A stretch of 64,000 nt of DNA from the NCBI RefSeq assembly GCF_013168275.1, contig NZ_AP019547.1, positions 1,674,001 through 1,738,000 on the forward strand, written 5' to 3'. The position numbers were made by a program, and so were the translations under genes. The DNA is from Candidatus Nitrotoga sp. AM1P (GTDB taxonomy: Bacteria; Pseudomonadota; Gammaproteobacteria; Burkholderiales; Gallionellaceae). The notes under the pieces were generated by a model that was given only the letters and a program-made list of their open reading frames with translations, ran no database searches and was not told where the DNA came from. Positions 51,783-61,641 of the stretch are shown piece after piece (positions within the stretch are counted from its first letter, which is position 1; each line of letters opens with the position of its first letter).

Positions 51783-52679
51783 TCACCCCCTCGGATGATG
51801 TTGTGCGTGCAGTTGTTTCAACCGTTCGCGTGCAACATGCGTGTAAATCTGTGTGGTAGAAATATCGGCATGACCAAGCAGCAGTTGCACTACGCGCAGA
51901 TCAGCTCCGTGGTTAAGCAAATGGGTGGCGAAGGCATGTCGCAAGGTATGCGGTGACAGTGGTTTGTGTAGGCCGCCGCGCTTTGCATGGCGTTTGATGA
52001 GATACCAGAACATCTGCCGCGTCATCGCTGTACCACGCTGAGTTACGAACATCGCTGCATTTAATTTATCGCCCAGCAAGACGGGACGGGCATCAATCAG
52101 ATAGCGGCGCACCCAGTCCAGCGCTTCCTCTCCCAACGGTACCAGACGTTCTTTATTACCCTTACCCATCACGCGCACTACGCCCATGTCGAGGCTGATT
52201 TGTGCAATGCTCAAGCTGATCAACTCAGACACGCGCAGGCCGCTGGCATATAGCACTTCCAGCATAGTGCGATCACGCATGCCCAGAGGTGCATCCGTAT
52301 CAGGCGCTTGCAGCAGCATATCCACATCCTGCTCGGTGAGTGTTTTTGGCAGGTTACGTGGCAGCTTGGGGGTGGCAATTTGCAGGGTGGGATCAGTGTC
52401 TATTTTGCTCTGACGTAACAGGTAACGGAACAGGCGTTTGAGGCTTGATATGGCACGGCTGGTACTGGTGGCTTTAGCTTTTTGTTTGACGACCAAATAA
52501 GCGAGAAAGCCTTGAACGTCAGCGTGTGTGGCCTCTAGCAAGGAGGAGTGATGTTGTTTTTCCATCCAGAAAATAAATTTGCATAGATCGCGTCTGTAGC
52601 TTTCCAGTGTATTTCGCGACAAGCCATCTTCCAGCCATAAGCAATCGCAGAATTCATCCAGGATGTCAGTGTTGTTCAT
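51783..52679 (-). CDS. xerD: Site-specific tyrosine recombinase XerD
   Basis: 298 residues, standard length. Catalytic residues: Arg149, Lys173, His244, Arg247, His270 and the Tyr279 nucleophile (STTQIYTHV). The N-terminal core-binding SAM-like domain starts DEFCDCLWLEDGLSRNTL. With XerC it resolves chromosome dimers at dif. A full-length housekeeping recombinase and not a phage integrase, judged by its length and the typical SPHTLRHAFATHLL. Confidence 0.94.
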   Translation of the reverse strand: MNNTDILDEFCDCLWLEDGLSRNTLESYRRDLCKFIFWMEKQHHSSLLEATHADVQGFLAYLVVKQKAKATSTSRAISSLKRLFRYLLRQSKIDTDPTLQIATPKLPRNLPKTLTEQDVDMLLQAPDTDAPLGMRDRTMLEVLYASGLRVSELISLSIAQISLDMGVVRVMGKGNKERLVPLGEEALDWVRRYLIDARPVLLGDKLNAAMFVTQRGTAMTRQMFWYLIKRHAKRGGLHKPLSPHTLRHAFATHLLNHGADLRVVQLLLGHADISTTQIYTHVARERLKQLHAQHHPRG

Positions 52680-52896
52680 ACATCTTTGTCATTTTTGAAT
52701 GCAACGAGAAATCTATGTGATTGTTCACCGCATACGGAATGTTAACTGTAGTTGCGCCCGTTTGCTCATGAATAACAAACTCTAAAGATTGTCGGAACTG
52801 AATTTTTATGTATAAATGAATTTCACTAAATACTATGTATACCATGTATCTCAATGTAATCAATTTATTACGAGCTAAGTCCTACAGGCTCCTTCC

Positions 52897-53364
52897 CTAG
52901 TTCGATTGTTTTTCATATGCCAGCAACCAGCGTTTGATATCCAGCGCATTTCCCCCGCGCTGATGTATGAAACCGCCGATACCAGATTTACTTACCACGC
53001 GATGACAGGGGATGACAATGGGAATGGGATTTGACCCGCACGCTTGACCAACAGCACGCGGGCTAGAAGCTAGCAACGTGGCGAGATCGCCATAATTACG
53101 TGTTTTCCCGGGTGGAATAGCAGATATTGCCCGCCACACTTTTGTTTGGTGGGCAGTGCCGTTTAGCTTGAGAGAAAGATTAAAATGAAAATTTGGATCA
53201 ATAAAATAGGCCTGCAATTGTCTGCACACCTCTCGAGCAAACGCTTGGCTAGGCAATTGTAGCGTGGCATCTGACTCCAGAAAGTTGATACCAGTTAGCG
53301 TATCCGCCTCACAGCAGATACCCAGCATACCAAATGGTGTAGGTAGCTTTGCCTGATAATTCAT
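52897..53364 (-). CDS. ogt: Methylated-DNA-protein-cysteine methyltransferase
   Basis: 155 residues. Active-site PIVIPCHRVV has Cys120, which accepts the alkyl group from O6-methylguanine in a suicidal repair reaction. The helix-turn-helix and Arg finger lie in AVGQACGSNPIP. Standard single-domain Ogt without the Ada N-terminal regulator domain. Confidence 0.94.
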   Translation of the reverse strand: MNYQAKLPTPFGMLGICCEADTLTGINFLESDATLQLPSQAFAREVCRQLQAYFIDPNFHFNLSLKLNGTAHQTKVWRAISAIPPGKTRNYGDLATLLASSPRAVGQACGSNPIPIVIPCHRVVSKSGIGGFIHQRGGNALDIKRWLLAYEKQSN

Positions 53365-53695
53365 TACTTACCTTTCTTACACAAATATTTGGCACGAATA
53401 TTTGGCTAATTTTAAAGGTCTGACCCAGACAATATGAGACTTGGAAACAATAAGAGTTATATCCCCAAATGACGGACGCAAGTAAATTTATTTAGTACAT
53501 TACGCAAGCATTCATAAGAGATATTTCGGGAATTGGCGTTACAAAAAAGAGGACAAGGCAGCCCTCCAGCCTTAGGGGACTTATGGGTTACCAGAGCTTT
53601 GGAAGTATCCTGGCAGTAAACTTCCGGTTTTGCCGGAGGTAATCAATTTGCTCATTCTCATTTTAAATAAAAATAAGAATGAGCTAACTGCAAAC
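53365..53695. other. Gap between ogt and rplS
   Basis: About 330 bases. Contains the terminator-like hairpin at 53650-53684 following rplS and nothing else recognised. Confidence 0.5.
53650..53684 (-). terminator. Hairpin terminator of the rpsP-rimM-trmD-rplS operon
   Basis: GCTCATTCTCATTTT pairs with AAAATAAGAATGAGC (one bulged base) around an AAT-rich loop, 12 bp after the rplS stop on the minus strand. Its T-rich apical region makes it look less than ideal. Confidence 0.6.
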
Positions 53696-54064
53696 TTAAA
53701 CCGCTTTACGATTAGGGAGTTTTTCCTTGATACGTGCGGACTTTCCGGAACGGTCACGCAAGTAGTACAGCTTGGCACGACGCACATCACCGCGACGTTT
53801 TACTTCGATACTGGCGATGGCTGTCGAATACGTTTGAAAGGTACGCTCCACGCCTTCACTAGCGGAAATTTTCCGCACGATGAAAGATGAATTCAAGCCA
53901 CGATTACGCTTCGCAATCACTACGCCTTCATAAGCCTGCACGCGTTTGCGTTCACCTTCGACCACATTCACATTGACGATAACAGTGTCGCCAGGGGCGA
54001 AGCTCGGGATTACTTTGCCCAGACGGGCAATTTCTTCTTGTTCAAGTATTGCGATAAGATTCAT
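53696..54064 (-). CDS. rplS: 50S ribosomal protein L19
   Basis: 122 residues from ATG 54064 ([15 protein letters not shown]) behind AGAGGAAA; a 47-codon upstream extension is an artefact. Conserved [16 protein letters not shown] end. Last gene of the conserved rpsP-rimM-trmD-rplS operon; its start overlaps the trmD stop by 4 bp. Confidence 0.97.
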   Translation of the reverse strand: MNLIAILEQEEIARLGKVIPSFAPGDTVIVNVNVVEGERKRVQAYEGVVIAKRNRGLNSSFIVRKISASEGVERTFQTYSTAIASIEVKRRGDVRRAKLYYLRDRSGKSARIKEKLPNRKAV

Positions 54065-54837
54065 TTTATTTCCTCTTGTTGTACGGATGCTTGTTCCTGC
54101 TGGTACTCTGCCAGTAGCCGAGCTTCCTGTTTTGTTAACTGGCGTTGTGCCAGCAAATCTGGGCGGCGTTGCCAGGTCCGTCCTAGCGCCTGCTTCAACC
54201 GCCACTTTTCTATCTCGGCGTGGTGTCCAGAAAGTAAAATCTCCGGGATGCCTTCGCCTTCAAAAATTTCTGGCCGCGTATAATGCGGACAATCCAGCAA
54301 ACCCGCTACAAACGAATCCTGTTGTGCTGATTCGGCATCGCCCAACACACCGGGCAAGTGCCGTACCAAACTGTCTATCAACACCATTGCTGCCAACTCG
54401 CCACCGGATAACACATAGTCACCGATGGAAAGTTCTTCATCCACCTGCTGTCGTATCAGACGTTCATCTACACCCTCGTAACGACTTGCCAGCAGAATCA
54501 ATCCATCATTCCGCTCCAAAAGCTCCTTCACCACTGCGTGGGTTAGTTGTCGTCCTTGTGGTGACAGGTGGATTACACAACTTTTGACCACACCAGTTTG
54601 CGCTTGGCTTTGTTTCGCTGTTGCAATTGCCTGCGCTAGTGGCTCTGCCAACATCAACATTCCAGGGCCGCCACCATAAGGTCTGTCATCCACGGAACGA
54701 TGCTTGTCTCTGGTGAATTCACGCGGATTCCATGTGTGGAGCACAAACTTGCCCTGCTCCGCTGCACGCCGGGTTACCCCATATTGGGTAATCGCGTCGA
54801 ACATTTCCGGGAATAGCGTAATAACATCAAAGCGCAT
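54061..54837 (-). CDS. trmD: tRNA (guanine-N1)-methyltransferase
   Basis: 258 residues. SPOUT-class knot fold; motifs [23 protein letters not shown] and [17 protein letters not shown] form the SAM and tRNA site that methylates G37 of certain tRNAs. Essential reading-frame maintenance enzyme. Overlaps rplS by 4 bp. Confidence 0.97.
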   Translation of the reverse strand: MRFDVITLFPEMFDAITQYGVTRRAAEQGKFVLHTWNPREFTRDKHRSVDDRPYGGGPGMLMLAEPLAQAIATAKQSQAQTGVVKSCVIHLSPQGRQLTHAVVKELLERNDGLILLASRYEGVDERLIRQQVDEELSIGDYVLSGGELAAMVLIDSLVRHLPGVLGDAESAQQDSFVAGLLDCPHYTRPEIFEGEGIPEILLSGHHAEIEKWRLKQALGRTWQRRPDLLAQRQLTKQEARLLAEYQQEQASVQQEEIK

Positions 54838-54846
54838 CGCCGCTGC

Positions 54847-55368
54847 TCAGCGTTTTGCTGCCCAATCAGCTGACCAATCGACACGTATCACTTTTTCCGT
54901 CAAGTCCACTTGCTGGATTACGCTGGCGATAAACGGGATTAGTAATTCCCCTCGATTTCTTTTGGATAAGCTTTCCAGCACACACAACACCTGATTAGCA
55001 CCGGTATCCATAAGGTTGTCCACCACTCCCAGACATGCGCCATCGAGATTAACCACCGTTAGCCCGATTAAATCGGACCAATAATATTCATCCTCAAGCT
55101 GTTGAGGCAGACTGCTGCGCGGCACTGCCACCAGCAAGCCTTTATATTTTTCGGCGGTAGTTCTATCGTCACTACCTTGGAATTTGGCGACCAAGCCTTT
55201 GCTGTGTACAGCAAAAGTTTCCACAGTTATCTCACACCAAGGACGTTTCTCGTCTCCCAGCCACCAAATGGGATAATCAGCAAGACTATCCACGGACTCG
55301 GTGTAAGTTTTAATCTTAACCCAGCCGAGAATTCCCTGCGCACCTGCCACGCGCCCCATAACTATCAT
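54847..55368 (-). CDS. rimM: 16S rRNA processing protein
   Basis: 173 residues from ATG 55368 (MIVMGRVAGAQGILGWVKI), just after the rpsP stop. PRC-barrel C-terminal domain (YYWSDLIGLTVVN...GELLIPFIASVIQQVDL). Assists 30S maturation near S19. A 21-codon upstream extension overlapping rpsP is not credible. Confidence 0.95.
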   Translation of the reverse strand: MIVMGRVAGAQGILGWVKIKTYTESVDSLADYPIWWLGDEKRPWCEITVETFAVHSKGLVAKFQGSDDRTTAEKYKGLLVAVPRSSLPQQLEDEYYWSDLIGLTVVNLDGACLGVVDNLMDTGANQVLCVLESLSKRNRGELLIPFIASVIQQVDLTEKVIRVDWSADWAAKR

Positions 55369-55381
55369 GGGGTCTGATTGG

Positions 55382-55636
55382 TTATGCTTTTGCTGCGGCA
55401 CCAGCGCGCTTGACCAGCTTGGCAACGGCATCGCTCAGTTGCGCGCCTTTTTCTTGCCAGAAAGCCACACGATCCAGTTGAAGGCGCATGCCTTCAGGAC
55501 CTTCCTGAGCAACCGGGTTATAAAAACCAACGCGCTCGATGAATCGACCATCACGGCGATTGCGTGAATCGGCCACAACCACATTAAAAAACGGGCGGTT
55601 CTTGGAACCGCCACGTGCAAATCGAATAATAACCAT
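55382..55636 (-). CDS. rpsP: 30S ribosomal protein S16
   Basis: 84 residues, starting [25 protein letters not shown], the classic S16 N-terminus. First gene of the rpsP-rimM-trmD-rplS operon. An insertion sequence lies about 80 bp upstream, next to where its promoter should be. Confidence 0.97.
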   Translation of the reverse strand: MVIIRFARGGSKNRPFFNVVVADSRNRRDGRFIERVGFYNPVAQEGPEGMRLQLDRVAFWQEKGAQLSDAVAKLVKRAGAAAKA

Positions 55637-55717
55637 AATTTATACTTTAATCGTTAGCAAATGCCAAAGGGCGTAGATTTTACGACACTTTACAGAGGTA
55701 TGGCAAGTCACAGCCTC

Positions 55718-57159
55718 TTCCAATATGAAATGAGTCTGAAGGGTTGACGTATTTCCAACATGAAATGAGTCTGAAATTGATTTGCTGGGTCGGTCATTAT
55801 GCGAAGCATGGTGATCAACATGGAAGAAGCAAAGCTACAGACCTTGGTGCAGATCAAGGCATTTTTGGACGGGACATCGGAGGTGGAATTTCGGGTTCCA
55901 AAAGTGGAGCGTAACCAGTTTATCGGGCGCGTCCTCAAGCGGTTTGGCTACGCCCCGCACGGGCGGGTAGATAAGGGCGTACTACTGCGCTATATCGAGC
56001 GCATGACCGGGCTATCACGCCAGCAAGTAACCAGATTGGTACGGCAATACCGCAAGGATGGGAAGCTATCGAAACAGCCCTGCGCGCCCAAGCAGGGTTT
56101 CACCTATCGCTATACCGTAGCAGACGTGCTCTTGCTGGCCAAGATAGATGTGCTGCATGGCACGCTGTCCGGGCCTGTAACCAAGAAGCTCATGGAACGC
56201 GCTCTTTTGGTTTTTGGTGATGCGCACTTTGAACGGCTGGCGGGCATCTCGGTTTCCCACCTTTACAACCTGCGCGGGAGCAAGCCGTACCAGAACAAAC
56301 GGCGGTACTGGAGCAAGACGCACCCCACCGGTATTCCCATCGGCAAACGCCGTGCCCCGCAGCCAAACGGAGTGCCGGGCTACATCCGCATAGACAGCGT
56401 GCATCAAGGCGATCTGGACGGCGTAAAAGGCGTGTACCACATCAACGCGGTGGGCTGTGTGACGCAGATGCAATTCGTCACCACCTGCGAGAAGATCAGC
56501 GAGGCGTATTTGCTGCCGGTCATCCGGCAGTTGCTGGATGGATTTCCGTTTGTCATCCTGGGGTTCCATTCGGATAACGGTTCAGAGTACATCAATTATC
56601 AGGTCGCAAAGCTGTTGGAGAAGCTCCGGGGCGAGTTCACCAAGTCACGGCAACGATAACGCCTTGGCGGAGTCAAAGAACGCCGCCGTGGTACGCAAAC
56701 ATCTGGGTTATGCGCATATCCCACAATGCTGCGCCAGTTTGGTCAACGTCTTTTGTGCCGTATTCCTCAACCCCTACGTCACAACCACGAACCTTTTTTC
56801 AGGAGACAATTACAGATGCCAAGGGAAAAGAACGCAAGAAATACCGCTACAAAGACATGATGACACCTTATGAGAAACTCAAATCAATACCCGGGGCCAG
56901 CGAGTATCTCAAAGAGGATGTCACTTTCAAACAACTGGATGCGCAGGCAGCAAAGATGAGCGACAATGATGCCGCCTTGGCACTGAACAACGCAAGAAAA
57001 AAACTGTTTTAAAAACATCTCTGCGGCGATGAAAAAACAGGCATGAAAAATAAAGTCAGCAAGGCAAAGCGAAGAAGCATCTATGAGTTAGACCGAACCA
57101 GAACATAGTTCTTTTCTCAGATTCAAAACCCTTCGTTCAGACTCATTTCTGAATTGGAA
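55718..57159 (+). mobile_element. Inactivated insertion sequence with a duplicated left end
   Basis: Terminal inverted repeats of about 23 bp with core ATGAGTCTGAA. The left one occurs twice (55718-55740 and 55753-55775, 35 bp apart); the right one is 57136-57159 inverted. Between them is a rve/DDE-type transposase gene with two frameshifts. Family assignment uncertain (IS481-like or unclassified). It sits between rpsP and the ccsA-like gene. Confidence 0.75.
55799..57012 (+). pseudogene. DDE (rve-fold) transposase, two frameshifts
   Basis: Three successive frames together encode one transposase. The HTH region (YIERMTGLSRQQVTRLVRQY) is in the first frame; the catalytic core has Asp in YIRIDSVHQGD, Asp in HSDNGSEY and, after a shift near 56650, Glu in HGNDNALAESKN. 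A second shift near 56795 leads to the tail ETITDAKGKERKKYRYKDM, ending at 57012. The first break looks like an 11-nt loss between CACGGC repeats. No intact protein can be made. Confidence 0.8.
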
Positions 57160-57171
57160 AATACTATAACA

Positions 57172-57984
57172 CTAACGATGCAGTAATACTTCCAACACGA
57201 ATTTAGTACCTAGATAGGCGAGCAGCAAAAAAATGAAACCGCTCATTGTCCACCGTACCGCTGTACGTCCGCGCCAGCCTTGATAATGGTGACCCAGCAA
57301 TAACACTGCGAACACACACCATGAAATGAAGCCGAACAACATTTTGTGATTGAATTGCCACGGCGTGCCAAATAACTGATCGGAAAAAATAATACCTGAC
57401 GCCAATGTCAGGGTGAGCAGCACAAAGCCTGCGCCGATAATGCGGAATAATAAGGTTTCCATGGTGAGCAATGGTGGTAAGCCTTGCAGCACACGCGGTA
57501 GCGTAGCCTGGTGCAGGCGTTTTTCCACTAGGGACATCAGGCCCGCATGCAGCACCGCAATGGTGAACAGACTGTAGGCAAGCATTGCTGCCAGAATATG
57601 CGCTTCCAGGATAAATGAAAGATTGTTCGTTAGCGGATGGGTCGCAGGAAACAGCACCGGCAGTAACGCACCTCCTGCTGCCAGAGGCAACACTAAAGTT
57701 TGCAGGCTGGCAATCGGGTAAAAAAAACGTGCTACCCAATACACCAGCATGGTCAGCCACAAGATCAACGATAGCGCATTAATTAACCCTAAGTTCAGAT
57801 CACCCCCACTGAATATATTGCTATACAGCAGGTATGCATGGAGCGCTAGCGGCAGCAATACGGTATGGCCAATCATTCCACGGTTTAAGACATCTATATT
57901 CCCAGTAGATTGCGCACGCCAAAAATGAACCGCTAACACGCTGTACGCAAGAAAGGTGATTACATAAAGCGGAAGATTCGACAT
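57172..57984 (-). CDS. Cytochrome c assembly-type inner-membrane protein (CcsA/YpjD-like)
   Basis: 270 residues from ATG 57984 (MSNLPLYVITFLAYSV). About eight TM helices with the CcsA/CcmC-related region near residues 180-235 (SGIIFSDQLFG, FNHKMLFGFISWCVFAVL), including conserved Trp and His for haem handling. Divergently placed from ffh, as commonly seen in beta- and gammaproteobacteria where this gene is called ypjD. Role in haem or cytochrome delivery is likely but unproved. Confidence 0.83.
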   Translation of the reverse strand: MSNLPLYVITFLAYSVLAVHFWRAQSTGNIDVLNRGMIGHTVLLPLALHAYLLYSNIFSGGDLNLGLINALSLILWLTMLVYWVARFFYPIASLQTLVLPLAAGGALLPVLFPATHPLTNNLSFILEAHILAAMLAYSLFTIAVLHAGLMSLVEKRLHQATLPRVLQGLPPLLTMETLLFRIIGAGFVLLTLTLASGIIFSDQLFGTPWQFNHKMLFGFISWCVFAVLLLGHHYQGWRGRTAVRWTMSGFIFLLLAYLGTKFVLEVLLHR

Positions 57985-58056
57985 TTTTAGCCAGGATGTT
58001 TTAGACTTCACGGATTCTACACTATAGCCAATGCTGCGGAAAACAGGAGTGAAATC

Positions 58057-59406
58057 ATGCTAGACAACCTTACACAACGCCTTTCGGGCGTTATAAAAAC
58101 CCTGCGGGGACAAGCACGCTTATCTGAAAGCAACATTCAGGATGCCTTGCGTGAAGTACGCTTAGCCCTACTGGAAGCGGACGTGGCGTTGCCCGTGGTT
58201 AAAGAATTCACTGCCCAGGTGAAGCAGGCTGCGCTGGGACAAGAAGTGTTGAGTAGTCTGACGCCGGGACAAGCATTGATTGGTATCGTACATCGCGAGC
58301 TGACCAAGCTGATGGGTGAACACAACGATGCGTTAAATCTCACCACTGTGCCGCCGGCCGTGATTCTGATGGCAGGTTTACAGGGCGCAGGCAAGACGAC
58401 CACGAGTGGAAAACTTGCCAAATTGCTGCGCGAGCAGATAAAGAAAAAAGTGCTGCTGGTTAGTTGCGATGTGTACCGTCCTGCCGCTATCGAGCAATTG
58501 CGTACCTTGGCACAGCAACTGGACATCGATTTTTTCGCCTCTGACATCAGCCAGAAGCCGCGCGATATAGCACTGGCGGCGCTTGATTACGCGCGTAAAC
58601 ATCACCACGATGTGCTAATTGTGGATACTGCGGGTCGTCTTGCAATCAATGCCGCAATGATGGAAGAAATTCAGCAATTGCACGCTGCCCTTAATCCAAT
58701 TGAAACCCTGTTCGTTGTGGACGCCATGACCGGCCAGGACGCCGTGAATACCGCAAAGGCATTTGGCGAGGCATTGCCGCTAAGCGGTATTATCCTCACC
58801 AAACTGGACGGTGATGCGCGGGGCGGTGCGGCTTTGTCAGTACGGCACATCACCGGCAAACCGATCAAATTCGTTGGCGTAAGCGAAAAGCTCAATGGCC
58901 TGGAAGCTTTCCACCCAGAACGCATGGCTTCGCGCGTGCTGGGCATGGGTGATGTATTGTCGCTGATTGAAGATGCTCACCGTGAGATTGATCATGCCGA
59001 AGCTGAAAAACTGGCCAAGAAAATAAAGAGCGGTCACGGATTTGATCTCAACGATTTCAAGATGCAAATTGTTCAAATGCGCAAAATGGGTGGCATGTCC
59101 GCCCTGATGGATAAACTACCCGCACAACTTGGTCAAGCTGCCGCAGGCGCCAAGATGGACGACCGCTCTGTCAATCGCACTGAAGGCATCATTAATTCAA
59201 TGACAATGCAAGAACGTTCCCATCCAGAACTCATTAAAGCTTCACGTAAGCGCCGCATCGCCGCCGGAGCGGGAGTTCAGGTAATGCACGTCAACCAGTT
59301 ATTAAGCCAGTTCGAACAAACGCAAAAGATGATGAAGATGTTCAGCAAGGGCGGCCTAGGTAAAATGATGCGCGGTATGAAGGGCATGTTGCCCGGCAAA
59401 CGTTAG
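58057..59406 (+). CDS. ffh: Signal recognition particle GTPase
   Basis: 449 residues. N domain, then G domain with P-loop GLQGAGKTTTSGKLA near 108-122, DTAGR and TKLDGDARGGAALS, then a Met-rich M domain (MRKMGGMSALMDKLP, KMMKMFSKGGLGKMMRGMKGML) that binds signal peptides and 4.5S RNA. Targets membrane proteins to the Sec translocon. The 4.5S RNA gene is not seen in this window. Confidence 0.97.
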   Translation: MLDNLTQRLSGVIKTLRGQARLSESNIQDALREVRLALLEADVALPVVKEFTAQVKQAALGQEVLSSLTPGQALIGIVHRELTKLMGEHNDALNLTTVPPAVILMAGLQGAGKTTTSGKLAKLLREQIKKKVLLVSCDVYRPAAIEQLRTLAQQLDIDFFASDISQKPRDIALAALDYARKHHHDVLIVDTAGRLAINAAMMEEIQQLHAALNPIETLFVVDAMTGQDAVNTAKAFGEALPLSGIILTKLDGDARGGAALSVRHITGKPIKFVGVSEKLNGLEAFHPERMASRVLGMGDVLSLIEDAHREIDHAEAEKLAKKIKSGHGFDLNDFKMQIVQMRKMGGMSALMDKLPAQLGQAAAGAKMDDRSVNRTEGIINSMTMQERSHPELIKASRKRRIAAGAGVQVMHVNQLLSQFEQTQKMMKMFSKGGLGKMMRGMKGMLPGKR

Positions 59407-59457
59407 GCTCACGTGCCACGTTCGTTGGTTAAATCTAGAAGCGCATGGGCTGCCAGA

Positions 59458-59535
59458 TGCGAGCCGCACAGCCCGTGGCAACGCGGTTTGAACGAAAATA
59501 CGAACGGACTGCTGCGCCAGTCAAAGAAAGACTGA
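59458..59535 (+). pseudogene. Fragment of an IS30-family transposase
   Basis: In one frame the 26 codons read CEPHSPWQRGLNENTNGLLR(Q)SKKD and stop. This matches the hallmark C-terminal segment of IS30 transposases, (C)DPHSPWQRGxNENTNGLLRQ, after which the usual continuation is lost. The 88-codon frame at 59445-59711 overlaps it in a different frame and is not supported. It sits 50 bp after ffh, so it is a relic of an old insertion. Confidence 0.65.
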
Positions 59536-59707
59536 ATACGGATCTCAAGCACGCCATCACTTCAAAGGTGCCCGTACGCACCAAGGCAAAATTCAGAGCT
59601 GCTGCGACTAACCGCATGAGCATGCTTGAGCAAAAATCCGAACGCGTGCACCGTTATTTCGGCGATCCAAAAACCGCCACGCGGCTTCATGAATCATTCG
59701 TGCCGGG

Positions 59708-60577
59708 TTAATTGTGAGGAATCTGCGCGAAGCGCCCGCTGTTGAAGTCTGTGATAGCCTGGACAATCTCCTCTTGACTATTCATCACGAACGGCCCCTG
59801 CCCGACGATCGGTTCGTCAATCGGCTCGCCGCTAAGCAGCAACGCCACCGCGCCATTGTTTGCTTCGATAGACACGGTGCTTCCTGCGCGATCCAGTAGC
59901 ACCAGCTGCGCCTCGCGTGCGATGGCGCTGTCGTTGACCAATACCGTGCCTCGCAAAACGATGAGCGCCGAGTTCCAGCCATCCGGCACGGACAACTCAC
60001 AGACACCGCCCTGATTCAGACGCAAATCCCACACGTTCATGGGCGTGAAGGTATGCGCTGGGCCGGCATGCCCCTTGTAGTCACCTGCAATCACCCGCAC
60101 CGTGCCAGCGCCGTCAGGCAGAGCGATAGCCGGAATGTCGCGATTGAGGATAGCTTGGTAACCCGGCGCGGTCATTTTATCCTTGACCGGTAGGTTCACC
60201 CACAATTGCACCATTTCCAACATGCCGCCGGAACGAGTGAACGCCTCGGAATGAAATTCTTCGTGCAGAATGCCGGCACCAGCCGTCATCCATTGCACAT
60301 CTCCGGGACCGATCACACCACCTTGACCTGTAGAGTCGCGGTGCGCAACCTCGCCCTCGTAAACAATGGTGACGGTTTCGAAGCCACGATGTGGGTGCGA
60401 ACCTATTCCGCGCGGACGGTCTACAGAACTGAACTCGGTCGGGCCGGCGTAATCCAGTAGCAGAAATGGACTTAGCTGCTTCCCATGACTCTGGTAAGAA
60501 AACATCGAACGAACGGGAAAACCGTCTCCGACCCAATGCGGGCTGGGCGCGTTGTAAACGCCGAGGATACTTTTCAT
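59708..60577 (-). CDS. Pirin family protein
   Basis: 289 residues from the second ATG (60577, MKSILGVYN); AGGAG precedes it at 6 bases, whereas the first ATG two codons earlier has no spacing. Two cupin domains; metal ligands in SHPHRGFETVT (two His) and AGILHEEFHS (His, Glu). Bacterial pirins can act as quercetinases or bind metabolic enzymes; the role here is not known. Divergent from a LysR regulator gene. Confidence 0.9.
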   Translation of the reverse strand: MKSILGVYNAPSPHWVGDGFPVRSMFSYQSHGKQLSPFLLLDYAGPTEFSSVDRPRGIGSHPHRGFETVTIVYEGEVAHRDSTGQGGVIGPGDVQWMTAGAGILHEEFHSEAFTRSGGMLEMVQLWVNLPVKDKMTAPGYQAILNRDIPAIALPDGAGTVRVIAGDYKGHAGPAHTFTPMNVWDLRLNQGGVCELSVPDGWNSALIVLRGTVLVNDSAIAREAQLVLLDRAGSTVSIEANNGAVALLLSGEPIDEPIVGQGPFVMNSQEEIVQAITDFNSGRFAQIPHN

Positions 60578-60706
60578 GGCCATCTCCTTGTGACAGTGAC
60601 AAATTAGTTGCTGTCAGAAGGGTAAACTAAGAACAATGTCCTGTGTAGACAGTAAAATTCGCCATGAGTGTTCTATTTGGTGAACGATAAGGCTGCCATG
60701 TAAGAT

Positions 60707-61603
60707 TTGAACGACCTTTACTACTACGTCCAAGTTGTTGATCACAGCGGCTTTGCTCCGGCAGGACGTGCGCTCTGCATGCCCAAGTCCAAATTGAGTC
60801 GCCGGATTGCGATGCTGGAGGAACGGCTTGGGGTACGGTTGATTCAGCGCACAACCCGGCATTTTTCTGTCACCGAAGTCGGGCAGACCTATTACGAACA
60901 CTGCAAAGCGATGCTGGTGGAAGCCGAGGCGGCGCAGGAAGCGATCGAAGTGACACGCGGAGAACCACGCGGCATCGTGCGCATGACCTGCCCGGTGGCG
61001 TTGCTGCACGCTAATGTCGGGGCGATACTGTCGGATTTCATGGCCAGCAATCCGCTTGTTACCGTGCACCTGGAAGCCACCAATCGACGTGTCGATCCTG
61101 TAGCAGAGGCTATTGACATCGCTATTCGGGTTCGCCCGCCACCGATTCAGGATAGCGACCTGGTGATGCGTGTGCTGGCAAATCGCAGCCAGTGCCTGGT
61201 CGCCAGCCCAATACTCATTAAGGGCCATGGCTTACCGCTGGTACCTGCCGATTTAACAGACTGGCCCAGCCTTGGACTAGGCGTTTGGCAGCAAAGCCAT
61301 ATCTGGAATTTGTTCGGGCCGGACGGGGTACAAATTGCCCTTCATCACACCCCACGTTTCGTCACTAGCGACATGATCGCGTTACGGAATGCAGCACTGG
61401 CCGGCGTCGGTGTTGTACAGCTACCGACGATGATGGTTTGTGATCAACTGGCCCAAGGCAAGTTGATCCGACTGCTACAGGATTGGGCGCCTCGACACGA
61501 GATCATTCACGTGGTGTTCCCGTCACGCCGCGGCCTGCTACCTTTAGTGCGTGCCTTGATTGACTACCTTGCACAGCGCTTTAAGATGCTGGATGAAGAT
61601 TGA
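60707..61603 (+). CDS. LysR-family transcriptional regulator
   Basis: 298 residues. N-terminal winged helix-turn-helix (FAPAGRALCMPKSKLSRRIAMLEERLGVRLIQRTTR) followed by a periplasmic-binding-fold effector domain. It starts at TTG (60707); no better ATG in frame exists. It is divergent to the pirin gene with about 130 bp between, the usual arrangement for a LysR regulator controlling its neighbour. Confidence 0.9.
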   Translation: MNDLYYYVQVVDHSGFAPAGRALCMPKSKLSRRIAMLEERLGVRLIQRTTRHFSVTEVGQTYYEHCKAMLVEAEAAQEAIEVTRGEPRGIVRMTCPVALLHANVGAILSDFMASNPLVTVHLEATNRRVDPVAEAIDIAIRVRPPPIQDSDLVMRVLANRSQCLVASPILIKGHGLPLVPADLTDWPSLGLGVWQQSHIWNLFGPDGVQIALHHTPRFVTSDMIALRNAALAGVGVVQLPTMMVCDQLAQGKLIRLLQDWAPRHEIIHVVFPSRRGLLPLVRALIDYLAQRFKMLDED

Positions 61604-61641
61604 TTAGTATCGAAGAGGCCTTAACGTAATAGCTGGTTTCT

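Noticed and set aside
51783..52679. Phage-type integrase
   Set aside because: Length, N-terminus and catalytic set are those of housekeeping XerD, and no phage genes are nearby.
59445..59711. 88-codon plus-strand frame after ffh
   Set aside because: It overlaps the IS30 fragment in another frame, and the recognisable sequence is in the other frame.
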